Below, piece after piece: positions 1 to 6,862 of a stretch of 10,696 bases of DNA (positions within the stretch are counted from its first letter, which is position 1; every line of letters begins with the position of its first letter). The DNA comes from Desulfobacteraceae bacterium (GTDB lineage: Bacteria; Desulfobacterota; Desulfobacteria; Desulfobacterales; JAABSP01), in NCBI GenBank assembly GCA_011390035.1, contig JAABTE010000068.1, positions 1-10,696 on the forward strand. Direction: 5' to 3'. A model generated the notes under the pieces. It ran no database searches. It was not told where the DNA came from and saw only the letters and a program-made list of their open reading frames with translations. Made by a program: the position numbers and the translations under genes.

Positions 1-123
1 GGGCCGAAGCGCCGTCTCGCGGCGTCTCCTCACCCCCCCCCTCGCGGAGCGCCGGGCGGCGGCATTGCCCCGTCCTGAAACCTCGACCCTCGGATACGAT
101 GATCGGAGCGGAAAGACCACCCC
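1..123. other. Upstream region of the regulator gene; no gene seen
   Basis: This stretch is very GC-rich and has no convincing coding sequence or clear sigma70 promoter. It contains a run of nine C at 33-41. A purine-rich GGAG at 105-108 lies 15 bases before the ATG at 124, which is a poor ribosome-binding spacing. The promoter of the regulator operon may lie here or further upstream, outside the window. Confidence 0.5.
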
Positions 124-972
124 ATGGAGTCGCGTCCTTCAATTTTCGAGTATCTGGATTACCGAGCCTTCCTCCAGGACATGTTCGCCTTCCGCAAGCG
201 GATGAACCGCTTCTTTTCCTATCGATTTTTCTCCAGGGAATCGGGGCTTTCCTCGCCCAACTTCCTCAAGCTGGTCATGGACGGCCGGCGGAATATGACC
301 AGCAACAGCATCGCCAAGTTCGCCAGGGGCTTTGGCCTGAGCCAGAAGGAGCGAGATTTTTTCGAGAATCTGGTCTTCATGAACCAGGCGGCCTCCCACG
401 AGCAGCGCAACCATTATTATCTGAAGATGATGCGGATGAAGGGGCTGGCGGACGTTCAGCGGCTGGAAAAGGCGGCCTACGACTATTTTTCCAACTGGTA
501 TTGCCCGGTGATCCGGGAGATCGCATGCTTCGGCGACGGCCGGCTCACGGCCGAGGAGATCGCCGCCGCCCTGGAGCCGCCCATCACCACCCGGGAGGCG
601 GAAGGGGCGCTGGAGCTGCTCGCTCGGCTGGGGCTGCTGAAAAAGGACGCGGACGGGCGCTGGACCCAGGGGGCCCAGGCGGTGAGTACGGGGCCGGCGG
701 TGCGCTCGCTGGTGGTGGCCAACTTTCATCGGGAGATGCTGCGGCTGGCCGCAGAGGCCATCGAGCGGCATCCGGCGGCGCGGCGGGACATCAGCGCCGT
801 GACCCTGGGCGTGCGCGGAGACAGGATGGCCGAGATCAAGGAGAAGGCGGCCGCCTTCCGAAAGGAGCTGCTGGAGCTGGCCGGCGGCGACGAGGGGGCC
901 GATCGGGTGATTCAGGTGAACATTCAGGCGTTTCCATTGACCCGCGAGGCGGTATTGGAGAACAAGCCATGA
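124..972 (+). CDS. TIGR02147 family / DUF4423 putative transcriptional regulator
   Basis: This 282-residue protein matches the TIGR02147 family in length and layout; the family is known from Fibrobacter, Bdellovibrio and deltaproteobacteria. Residues about 30-72 form an XRE-like helix-turn-helix region with the typical wording SYRFFSRESGLSSPNFLKLV followed by GRRNMTSNSIAKFA. LSQKERDFFENLVFMNQA (about 73-89) is the family's next conserved block. Residues about 139-181 look like a winged helix (LTAEEIAAAL, then LELLARLGLLKKD and GRW). The C-terminus carries the family's usual closing signature VIQVNIQAFPLT (262-273). There is no signal peptide or membrane segment, so it is cytoplasmic. The ATG at 124 keeps the conserved FEYLDYRAFL start intact. 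The 3' end overlaps the next gene by ATGA, which suggests translational coupling and a shared role. DNA binding and control of the adjacent lipoprotein genes are inferred; no target is known. Family assignment is confident, function is not. Confidence 0.88.
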   Translation: MESRPSIFEYLDYRAFLQDMFAFRKRMNRFFSYRFFSRESGLSSPNFLKLVMDGRRNMTSNSIAKFARGFGLSQKERDFFENLVFMNQAASHEQRNHYYLKMMRMKGLADVQRLEKAAYDYFSNWYCPVIREIACFGDGRLTAEEIAAALEPPITTREAEGALELLARLGLLKKDADGRWTQGAQAVSTGPAVRSLVVANFHREMLRLAAEAIERHPAARRDISAVTLGVRGDRMAEIKEKAAAFRKELLELAGGDEGADRVIQVNIQAFPLTREAVLENKP

Positions 973-3017
973 GACGGACGCGATCGGGCCGGCCCGCGCT
1001 GGGTTTCGGCATCCGCTTTTTAAGGAAGCATGTTTTTTCAACCCGGATCAGGCCCAGGATCAGGCCCAGGATCGCGCCCAGGATCACGCCGGTCCTGGAG
1101 CTTGCCCTGGCGCTGGCGCTGGCCTTGGGAGCGGCCGGGTGCGACATCATGGCCGGCGGCGGCACCGAGGTGGGCAACCCCGAAAGCATGGTGGCCCTTG
1201 CCGATGACGCTTCCACCGCCGCTTACCTGAAGGATGCCCATGCCGGAAGCCTGCTGCCGGAGGCGGCATACGCCGGCGTTAAAGACGACGCCGCCTGGGA
1301 GGGCCATCCGCCGCCGATGGCCTCTCCCGAAGCCGGCGCCGGCGATTATCTGTCCTCCCCCGACACCAGGGGCATCGCTTCGGGGGCGGCGCCCCGGCTG
1401 CGGGCCGACAGCCCGCTGCTGTACGCGGAAACCGACGCCGGCGTGACCGCGGTGATGGCGACCCCGGCCGAGGCCATGGCCCTTGCCGGAACGATTGCCG
1501 CCCCGGGGACCGTCGAGGCGGTTTATTCTCACGAAAACACCCTGGCGGTCATTTATACGCCGACGGACGGCGCCGGCGCGGCAAGGGACGAGATCCTTGT
1601 CACCGGAACGCTGCCCGCCGGCACCCCTTACTGGATTCCGGCCAATGCAAGGACCGGCGTTTTGCTGGCGGATGTATCCGATCCCTATCATCCCCGCCTG
1701 ATACAGCGGGTGGAGGCGGACGGCGTCTGCGCCGCGTGGCGGGCCGACGGGGCACGGCTGACGCTGGTCACCCAGTTCCTGCCGGCGCTGCCGGACCTGC
1801 GATTCGCCTACGATCCGTCCGCTGAATCGCCCGCGGGCGTGGCGGCGGCGAACCGCCCTCGGATGCACGACCTGTCCGCCGATGATCTGCTGCCCCATTA
1901 CCGCGCCTACAACGCCGCCGGGGCGCTGGCCTCAGCCGGCCGGCTGGTGACGGCCGACAACCTGTTTCGTCCCGGCGCCGCCGCCGGCGGCAGCATCGCC
2001 ACCCTCTGGCGGGTGGACCTGGATCGGCCGGAGGCCGCCATCATTCGAGCCGGCATGGCGGCGGATATTCACGCCATTCACCTGACGGCGGATGGGGCGT
2101 ATCTGGCCGCGTGCCGGTGGCGGGCGGAATCGGCGGCCGGGTTCGTGACGGATGTGTTCCGATGGCGATTCGATGCCAACGGCCTGGCTCCGGCCGGCGC
2201 GGCGTCCCTTGCCGGGCGGCTGCTGGACCGGGGCGCCATGGGCGGAGACGCGCAACGCCTCTTTCTGGCCACCGTGGCCGATGGGAAGGCCGCCGATGCG
2301 GCCCCGGCGCCGGTCTTCATCTGGCGGCTTGCCGCCCTGAATGACGCGCTGGCCGCCGCATCCCAAATTTCCGTTGCCGGCGGCGGCTTTCAGACCGAAT
2401 CGGCCCGATTCGACGGCGACCTGGGCTATCTGATAAGAGCCGACGGGCCGCCCCGGCTGATCGATCTTGCAGACACCCCCCGGACGGCCGGCGTCCTTCC
2501 CCTGTACGGGCAGACCCTTTTCGCCCGGCCGATTGCCGGCGATCGCCTCCTGACCCTTTCCCGCTCCCCGGAGCAAGGCGACTTCATCCTGACCCTTCTG
2601 GACATCGCCGACCCGGACGCCCCCGAAAAAATCGACGCCATCCGCGTGGGCCCATCCGAGGATCAGGCGGGCCTCATCCTGCGGCCGGCGGATCTGACAT
2701 ACGACGCGGCCACCCGGCTGCTGGCCCTGCCCGCCGCCCATTATCGCCTGGCGGATGACACCCGCGCCCCGTTCGCCGAGACCGTCCGGATCTATGAAAT
2801 GGATCCCACCGCCGGGATCCGGGCCGTCGGCGCGCTGTCGCCGCCCGCGCCGGCGGCGGAGGGCGCGAATTCGTCTCCGGCCCGGGCCATCTTCATGGAC
2901 GGCGTCGCCTACGCCGCCGGACAGGACGGCATCCATGCGGCTCATGTCGCCGATGGATTGACCCCGGCCGGATCAATTCATTTTCCGCGGGCCTCCACGC
3001 AGCCGCTTTATCCATAA
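969..3017 (+). CDS. Lipoprotein with diverged COG4880/PF09826-type beta-propeller
   Basis: The 682-residue product is a predicted lipoprotein. A very hydrophobic segment (LELALALALALGAAGC) ends in a lipobox with Cys58. Residue +2 is Asp, and GGGTEVGNPES follows. The rest resembles the secreted PF09826 beta-propeller family in order and wording: VEAVYSHENTLAVIY (about 174-188), LLADVSDPYHPRLI (about 231-244), SARFDGDLGYLI with PRLIDLAD (about 478-500), and LLDIADPDAPEKID (about 544-557). The family's usual EADI entry motif is not evident, so this is a diverged member. The ATG at 969 is preceded by GGAG at 957-960 and overlaps the upstream stop codon. No other ATG, GTG or TTG lies in frame before the hydrophobic core, so the 40-residue arginine-rich n-region, with a TRIR/PRIR/PRIA/PRIT repeat, appears genuine but odd. 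The reading frame stays open upstream to 99, but that part is the shadow of the regulator gene. Cargo, ligand and function are unknown. Confidence 0.8.
   Translation: MRRTRSGRPALGFGIRFLRKHVFSTRIRPRIRPRIAPRITPVLELALALALALGAAGCDIMAGGGTEVGNPESMVALADDASTAAYLKDAHAGSLLPEAAYAGVKDDAAWEGHPPPMASPEAGAGDYLSSPDTRGIASGAAPRLRADSPLLYAETDAGVTAVMATPAEAMALAGTIAAPGTVEAVYSHENTLAVIYTPTDGAGAARDEILVTGTLPAGTPYWIPANARTGVLLADVSDPYHPRLIQRVEADGVCAAWRADGARLTLVTQFLPALPDLRFAYDPSAESPAGVAAANRPRMHDLSADDLLPHYRAYNAAGALASAGRLVTADNLFRPGAAAGGSIATLWRVDLDRPEAAIIRAGMAADIHAIHLTADGAYLAACRWRAESAAGFVTDVFRWRFDANGLAPAGAASLAGRLLDRGAMGGDAQRLFLATVADGKAADAAPAPVFIWRLAALNDALAAASQISVAGGGFQTESARFDGDLGYLIRADGPPRLIDLADTPRTAGVLPLYGQTLFARPIAGDRLLTLSRSPEQGDFILTLLDIADPDAPEKIDAIRVGPSEDQAGLILRPADLTYDAATRLLALPAAHYRLADDTRAPFAETVRIYEMDPTAGIRAVGALSPPAPAAEGANSSPARAIFMDGVAYAAGQDGIHAAHVADGLTPAGSIHFPRASTQPLYP
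1041..1088 (+). repeat. 12-bp tandem repeat, four copies, in signal-peptide n-region
   Basis: Four consecutive 12-bp units sit at 1041-1052, 1053-1064, 1065-1076 and 1077-1088. The consensus is CCCAGGATCAGG, with changes in the first unit's opening bases and in the last codon of units 3 and 4. They encode TRIR, PRIR, PRIA and PRIT just before the hydrophobic core of the lipoprotein signal peptide. Copy-number change by slippage would lengthen or shorten the basic n-region by four residues without breaking the frame. Confidence 0.85.
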
Positions 3018-3031
3018 ACGGAAAAAAAACC

Positions 3032-3061
3032 GCTTGAACGCAAACTGCTTGAACGCGAACA
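3032..3061 (+). repeat. 15-bp direct repeat between the two lipoprotein genes
   Basis: The units 3032-3046 (GCTTGAACGCAAACT) and 3047-3061 (GCTTGAACGCGAACA) are adjacent and share 13 of 15 bases. They lie in the 79-base gap, just after a run of eight A at 3022-3029. The core GCTTGAACGC occurs twice at 15-bp spacing. This could be a pair of regulator half-sites or a simple duplication. No clear promoter accompanies it. Confidence 0.6.
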
Positions 3062-3084
3062 AAGCGCAAGCACCGCAAATCATC

Positions 3085-3090
3085 GGGAGG
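3085..3090 (+). promoter_or_regulatory. Ribosome binding site that decides the start at 3097
   Basis: GGGAGG lies six bases before the ATG at 3097. That start gives a classical lipoprotein signal peptide. An earlier in-frame TTG at 3034 has no such site and would put 21 extra polar residues in front. Confidence 0.75.
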
Positions 3091-3096
3091 TGGATC

Positions 3097-6000
3097 ATGG
3101 AACAGATGCGATTGATGTTGCCGCGCCGGCTGCTGACCATACTGGCGGCATCTCTGGCGGCCGCCCTGCTGTTGGCCGGATGCGACGGCGATGGTGGAAA
3201 GTCGGGGAGCAATACGGGAATTCCGGACAGCGAGATCCGCTCCGGCGTTTTCCTGGACAGCCCGGTGGCCGGCCTTTACTATGAAACGGCCACCCTGTCC
3301 GGCGTAACCGACGCCGCGGGCCGGTTCAGGTATCGCAAGGCGGAGACCGTGCGCTTTTCCATCGGCGCGGTGGCCATAGGCGGCGCACCCGGGGCCGACA
3401 TTATAACGCCTTTGGATCTTGCCCCCATGGCGGCCGGCGTGGCCGACCCCCGTGTGACGCGCGTCTGCCGGCTGCTCCAGGCCCTGGACGAAGACGGCGA
3501 TCCGCGCAACGGCATCGTAATACCCGAGGCGGCCCGGACGGCCGCCAAAGAGTGGCCAATAGACCTGGACGCCCCGGACGCCGATTTCGAGGCGTCGGCC
3601 GGCGCCATGCTCACCGCCCTTTCCACGGCTGGCGTCTTTCCGCCCAACGCGGATCTGCCCAGCGCCGAGAGCGCCCGGAACCACATGCGACGCACCCTGG
3701 ACATGGCTGTTTACCCCATCGACGCGGCCGGAAAGCCCCACCGGTTCCTGTCCGCCGGCCTCGGATCATACGCCGGCGACGTGGATTCCGGCGCGGAAAA
3801 GGACGACGTCTTCCAGCCCCCCGAGCCCGCCCCCGGAGATGACCTCGCCAGGCAGATCGAGGAGGCCGACATCATCCGGGCCGACGGATCGCGGCTGTAT
3901 CTGCTCAACGCCTATCGCGGTCTTATCATCTGCGACATAGCGGACCTGGACCGGCCCGCCATCTCCGGCCGGCTGGCCTTGAGCGGCGAGCCGAAAGAGA
4001 TGTACATCCGGGACAACCGGGCCTACGCGCTGGTCCAGCTTTACGACGCGCCCATCCCGGTTGACGCCGGCTCGGAAACGCTCCCGATGCCCCGGCTCTC
4101 CAGCCGGCTGTATGTGGTGAACATCGCCGATCCGGCCCGCCCCGAATTGGCCGGCACCTTCGATTTGCCGGGGCAGGCCACCGATTCACGAATCGTGGGC
4201 CACATTCTTTACGCCGTCCTCTCGGATACCGACGCCCCTTACCAGCCATTGCCGGAACCTGGACTGAAACCGGAGCCGGAGCCGACATCGCAATCGGAAC
4301 CGGCATTGGAACCGGCATCGGAGCCGGGATCGGAACCGGCATCGGAGCCGGGATCGGAACCGGCATCGGAGCCGGGATCGGAACCAGCATCTTCGGATGA
4401 AACCGACGCCGATGAAACCGACACCGCCGCAGGGCCTCAAATCACCGTGGCCGCCTTCGATCTGAGCGATCCGTCCAATGTCCGGGAGGTGGATCGGGAG
4501 GTGTTCGACGGATCGGCCCGCTTCATTCATGTAACCGAATCGGCCGTCTTCGTGGCCGCCGCCGTTTACGACACGAGCGCGGGAGAGGCCACCCGGGTCA
4601 CCCATGTGGACATCTCGGACCCGGACGGCGCCATTGTCCGGCGCGGCGCCGTCACCGTTCCGGGCCACATCGCCGATGAATTCAAGATGAGCTATTTCCA
4701 CGGGCATCTGCGGATCTGCACCCACCAGTGGATCGACGGGGGCGTGAGCTATCTGTATGTCATCGATGTGTCCGATCCGGATCATCCCATGCAGGTGGGC
4801 AAGGTGGAGCTGGGCCGGGGGGAGCAGCTTTTCGCCACCCGGTTCGACGGAAACCGGGCGTATCTTGTCACCTACGAGCGCAAGGACCCGCTATGGGTGG
4901 TGGATCTGAGCGATCCGGCCCATCCGGCGGTGCGCGGCGAGCTGATCGTGCCGGGCTGGTCCACCCACATCGAGCCTTTGGGGGATCGGCTGGTGGCCCT
5001 TGGCGTGGACGACACGGCGGGATGGCGGGTGGCCGTTTCCCTGTTCGACGTGTCGAATCCGGAGGCGCCGGCGCTGGTCCAGCGCCTCTCCTTCGGCGAG
5101 TCGGAAGGGTGGTCCCATTCCAGCGCCTATAACGATGTAAAGGCTTTTTCGGTTCTGCCGGACATCGGCCTGATCCTGTTGCCCTACACCACCAGCGCAT
5201 ACGCTGACGGCTCATACGGGGAAGCCCACCGTCTCCAGCTCATAGATTTGGCGCCGGACAAGCTCACGGCAAGGGGCTGGGTGGATCACAAGGGCAGCGT
5301 GCTGCGGGGCCGGGTTCACGAGGACCGGCTGTTTTCCGTTTCCTCCGACGAGCTGAGGGTGATCGACGCCTCGGATCGGGACCAGCCGGTGGTGACCGCC
5401 ACGGTGGCCCTGTCCGCCAACGTGTTGGATTTCGTGGCCCTTGACAACGGCCACGGCGTCCAGATGGTGGCCGAGCCGGACGGATCGGTCCGGCTGCGAT
5501 CGGTTGCCCTGGGCGACGCGGACTCCCTTTCCGGCATCGGCGAAATCGAACTGGGAAAGGGCTATCCCGCCGGATTGTTCGTCAACGGCGCCTATGTGTA
5601 CGCCGCGGTCAACGACCACGGAGATGTCTGGATCGACGACACCGCCGGCGCCGCCGACGCGGCCATGCCCCCATGGGGTGAACCTTCCCTTACCCTTTTC
5701 ACCTGCGATTTCACCGATCCGGGAAATCCGGCCCGGCGCGGGGCCGTCACCGTCCCCGGAACCGCCGCCCGATCCCTTCCCATCTCCGGCGGACCGGCCC
5801 TGTGCCCCTGGTACGGCGGCGGCGATCTGATTCAGGTCAAGCCGGACGCGCTGGCGCTGACCGCCTCTTATTCATACTATTATGGCCAGCTCCCTGACGC
5901 CCCGAAAACGGAGGACGCCCCCGGCCCGGCCCATGGCAACAGCATTTGGCCGCTGACCGTTCTGGACCTGTCCGACCCGGACGCGCCGGTCGTGGCCGCC

Positions 6001-6681
6001 ACCGCGGAGCTGGCATCGCCGGAAGCCACCGCCTTTTTCGCCCGGGACAGCGTGCTTTACTACAGCTACCCGGCCACCCCGGAAACCAACGCCGAGGGCC
6101 GTCAGACCGTCCGATACCATCTGGGCCGGACGGACCTGTTCAACCCGTCCGCCCCCAGTGCCCTGGCGCCGGTCAACATCCCCGGCGTCTGCGTTGGCAT
6201 GGAAGGGTTCGGCCCGTACATCTTCACCCTGGACCAGCAGTGGGACGACGGGGGCAACGTCCTATCCACCTTCAACAGCCTCAAGCTAGAAGATGACACC
6301 GCCTACCTGCTGGACGGGGTGGAAATGGCCGATGCGTCGCCCATCACCGTGGTGGCCGACGGCCTGGCCTGGATCACCGCCGGCTATAACTGGCGCTCCG
6401 CCGGCGAGATGAAGCTCATCGACCTGTTCGATCCGCGGGACCTGCGGGTTTACACCCGCTCCCTGCCCCAGGGCTGGGCCCAGGCGATCGGCGCCAGGGG
6501 AGACCGGGCCTTCTTCAACTTCCAATACGGCACCGCCTGCTACAACGCCGCCGACCCCAATAATATCCGCCTGGAGGAGATGCGGCATCATCAGTCATGG
6601 AACACCCGCGTCCACTTCACCGAAACCCACGCATACGCTCCGCTTGGATATCATGGCCTCTGGGTAAAGGCCATGGATTAA
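3097..6681 (+). CDS. Large lipoprotein with PF09826/COG4880 beta-propeller and extra C-terminal propeller-like half
   Basis: The 1194-residue product begins with a lipoprotein signal peptide (RRLLTILAASLAAALLLAGC, Cys29, then Asp at +2). A GSNTGIPDS motif follows. Residues about 48-206 form a module often seen in proteobacterial lipoproteins: SGVFLDSPVAGLYYET, SGVTDAAGRFRY, then LQALDEDGDPRNGIVIP. The PF09826 propeller starts near 248 with RQIEEADIIRADGSRLYLLN. It continues through ATRFDGNRAYLVTY (about 580-593), WVVDLSDPAHPAVRGEL (about 601-617), a VPGWSTHIEPLGDRL segment, and the HKGSVLRGRVHEDRLFSVSS strand (about 729-748). An acidic proline-rich loop (about 383-440) interrupts the propeller. 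Residues about 770-1194 hold further DxxDPxxP blades (DFTDPGNP, DLSDPDAP, DLFDPRD, NAADPNN) and probably make a second propeller. No catalytic motif is visible. It is exported and membrane-anchored, likely for binding or scaffolding, and is a larger relative of the neighbouring lipoprotein. Role unknown. Confidence 0.87.
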   Translation: MEQMRLMLPRRLLTILAASLAAALLLAGCDGDGGKSGSNTGIPDSEIRSGVFLDSPVAGLYYETATLSGVTDAAGRFRYRKAETVRFSIGAVAIGGAPGADIITPLDLAPMAAGVADPRVTRVCRLLQALDEDGDPRNGIVIPEAARTAAKEWPIDLDAPDADFEASAGAMLTALSTAGVFPPNADLPSAESARNHMRRTLDMAVYPIDAAGKPHRFLSAGLGSYAGDVDSGAEKDDVFQPPEPAPGDDLARQIEEADIIRADGSRLYLLNAYRGLIICDIADLDRPAISGRLALSGEPKEMYIRDNRAYALVQLYDAPIPVDAGSETLPMPRLSSRLYVVNIADPARPELAGTFDLPGQATDSRIVGHILYAVLSDTDAPYQPLPEPGLKPEPEPTSQSEPALEPASEPGSEPASEPGSEPASEPGSEPASSDETDADETDTAAGPQITVAAFDLSDPSNVREVDREVFDGSARFIHVTESAVFVAAAVYDTSAGEATRVTHVDISDPDGAIVRRGAVTVPGHIADEFKMSYFHGHLRICTHQWIDGGVSYLYVIDVSDPDHPMQVGKVELGRGEQLFATRFDGNRAYLVTYERKDPLWVVDLSDPAHPAVRGELIVPGWSTHIEPLGDRLVALGVDDTAGWRVAVSLFDVSNPEAPALVQRLSFGESEGWSHSSAYNDVKAFSVLPDIGLILLPYTTSAYADGSYGEAHRLQLIDLAPDKLTARGWVDHKGSVLRGRVHEDRLFSVSSDELRVIDASDRDQPVVTATVALSANVLDFVALDNGHGVQMVAEPDGSVRLRSVALGDADSLSGIGEIELGKGYPAGLFVNGAYVYAAVNDHGDVWIDDTAGAADAAMPPWGEPSLTLFTCDFTDPGNPARRGAVTVPGTAARSLPISGGPALCPWYGGGDLIQVKPDALALTASYSYYYGQLPDAPKTEDAPGPAHGNSIWPLTVLDLSDPDAPVVAATAELASPEATAFFARDSVLYYSYPATPETNAEGRQTVRYHLGRTDLFNPSAPSALAPVNIPGVCVGMEGFGPYIFTLDQQWDDGGNVLSTFNSLKLEDDTAYLLDGVEMADASPITVVADGLAWITAGYNWRSAGEMKLIDLFDPRDLRVYTRSLPQGWAQAIGARGDRAFFNFQYGTACYNAADPNNIRLEEMRHHQSWNTRVHFTETHAYAPLGYHGLWVKAMD
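4297..4392 (+). repeat. 12-bp tandem repeat (eight units) encoding a Ser-Glu-Pro loop
   Basis: Eight successive 12-bp units alternate between GAACCGGCATCG-like and GAGCCGGGATCG forms. Positions 4309-4380 are three exact copies of the 24-bp pair. They encode an (E-P-A-S/E-P-G-S)n stretch, flanked by more Pro-Glu-rich sequence (4243-4296) and by an acidic ADETDTA tail. The exact identity of three neighbouring copies points to recent expansion. The repeat lies within the PF09826 propeller, between LVIVD-like strands, and probably forms a flexible surface loop. Confidence 0.9.
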
Positions 6682-6693
6682 CCTTCCCGATTC

Positions 6694-6740
6694 CGTCGCC
6701 GGAGCGGATTGGTTTTCCGCCGCTCCGGCGACGCTTTTCT
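6694..6740 (+). terminator. Rho-independent terminator after the large lipoprotein gene
   Basis: A perfect 14-bp inverted repeat (6694-6707 CGTCGCCGGAGCGG, 6720-6733 CCGCTCCGGCGACG) with a 12-base loop is followed by CTTTTCT. The T tract is only on the + strand side, so it ends transcription of the regulator-lipoprotein block, 12 bases after the stop codon. Confidence 0.88.
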
Positions 6741-6783
6741 GTCTCCGGCAAAACGGCCGTAACGAATCGCATTAATAAAAATG

Positions 6784-6813
6784 TTTTCGTTTTTTAATTC
6801 AATCCGGTATAAT
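6784..6813 (+). promoter_or_regulatory. Sigma70-type promoter for the isomerase-kinase operon
   Basis: A perfect TATAAT lies at 6808-6813 in a sharply AT-rich patch (about 6768-6813) of an otherwise GC-rich region. The upstream T-rich tract could act as an UP-like element. The -35 region is weak: only TTTTCG or TTCGTT fits at 16-18 bp spacing. This leaves a transcribed leader of roughly 150 bases before the ATG at 6973. Confidence 0.5.
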
Positions 6814-6862
6814 GCGGCGGGTTACGAAAGAGGGGGGGCGGGATCATAAACATCAATCAGGA

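Noticed and set aside
99..968. In-frame upward extension of the first lipoprotein to an ATG at 99
   Set aside because: The segment is the +2 shadow of the well-supported TIGR02147 gene. Its translation is low-complexity Gly/Arg-rich, and the signal peptide and ribosome site place the start at 969.
1030..1230. Small + strand frame starting MFFQPGSG inside the first lipoprotein
   Set aside because: Although AGGA precedes its ATG, the peptide is low-complexity, arises from the 12-bp repeat read in another frame, and matches nothing.
1038..2945. Two long minus-strand frames (286 and 337 codons) opposite the first lipoprotein
   Set aside because: Their Gly/Arg-rich translations lack domains or ribosome sites, and they mirror a gene with clear protein-family features.
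3034..3096. TTG start at 3034 for the large lipoprotein
   Set aside because: It has no ribosome site and would put 21 polar residues before a normal lipoprotein signal peptide. GGGAGG supports the ATG at 3097.
4297..4392. CRISPR-like array
   Set aside because: The units are contiguous 12-bp coding repeats without spacers and with no cas genes nearby.
4239..4424. Minus-strand frame with a GSDAGSDP repeat
   Set aside because: It is simply the complement of the Ser-Glu-Pro coding repeat.
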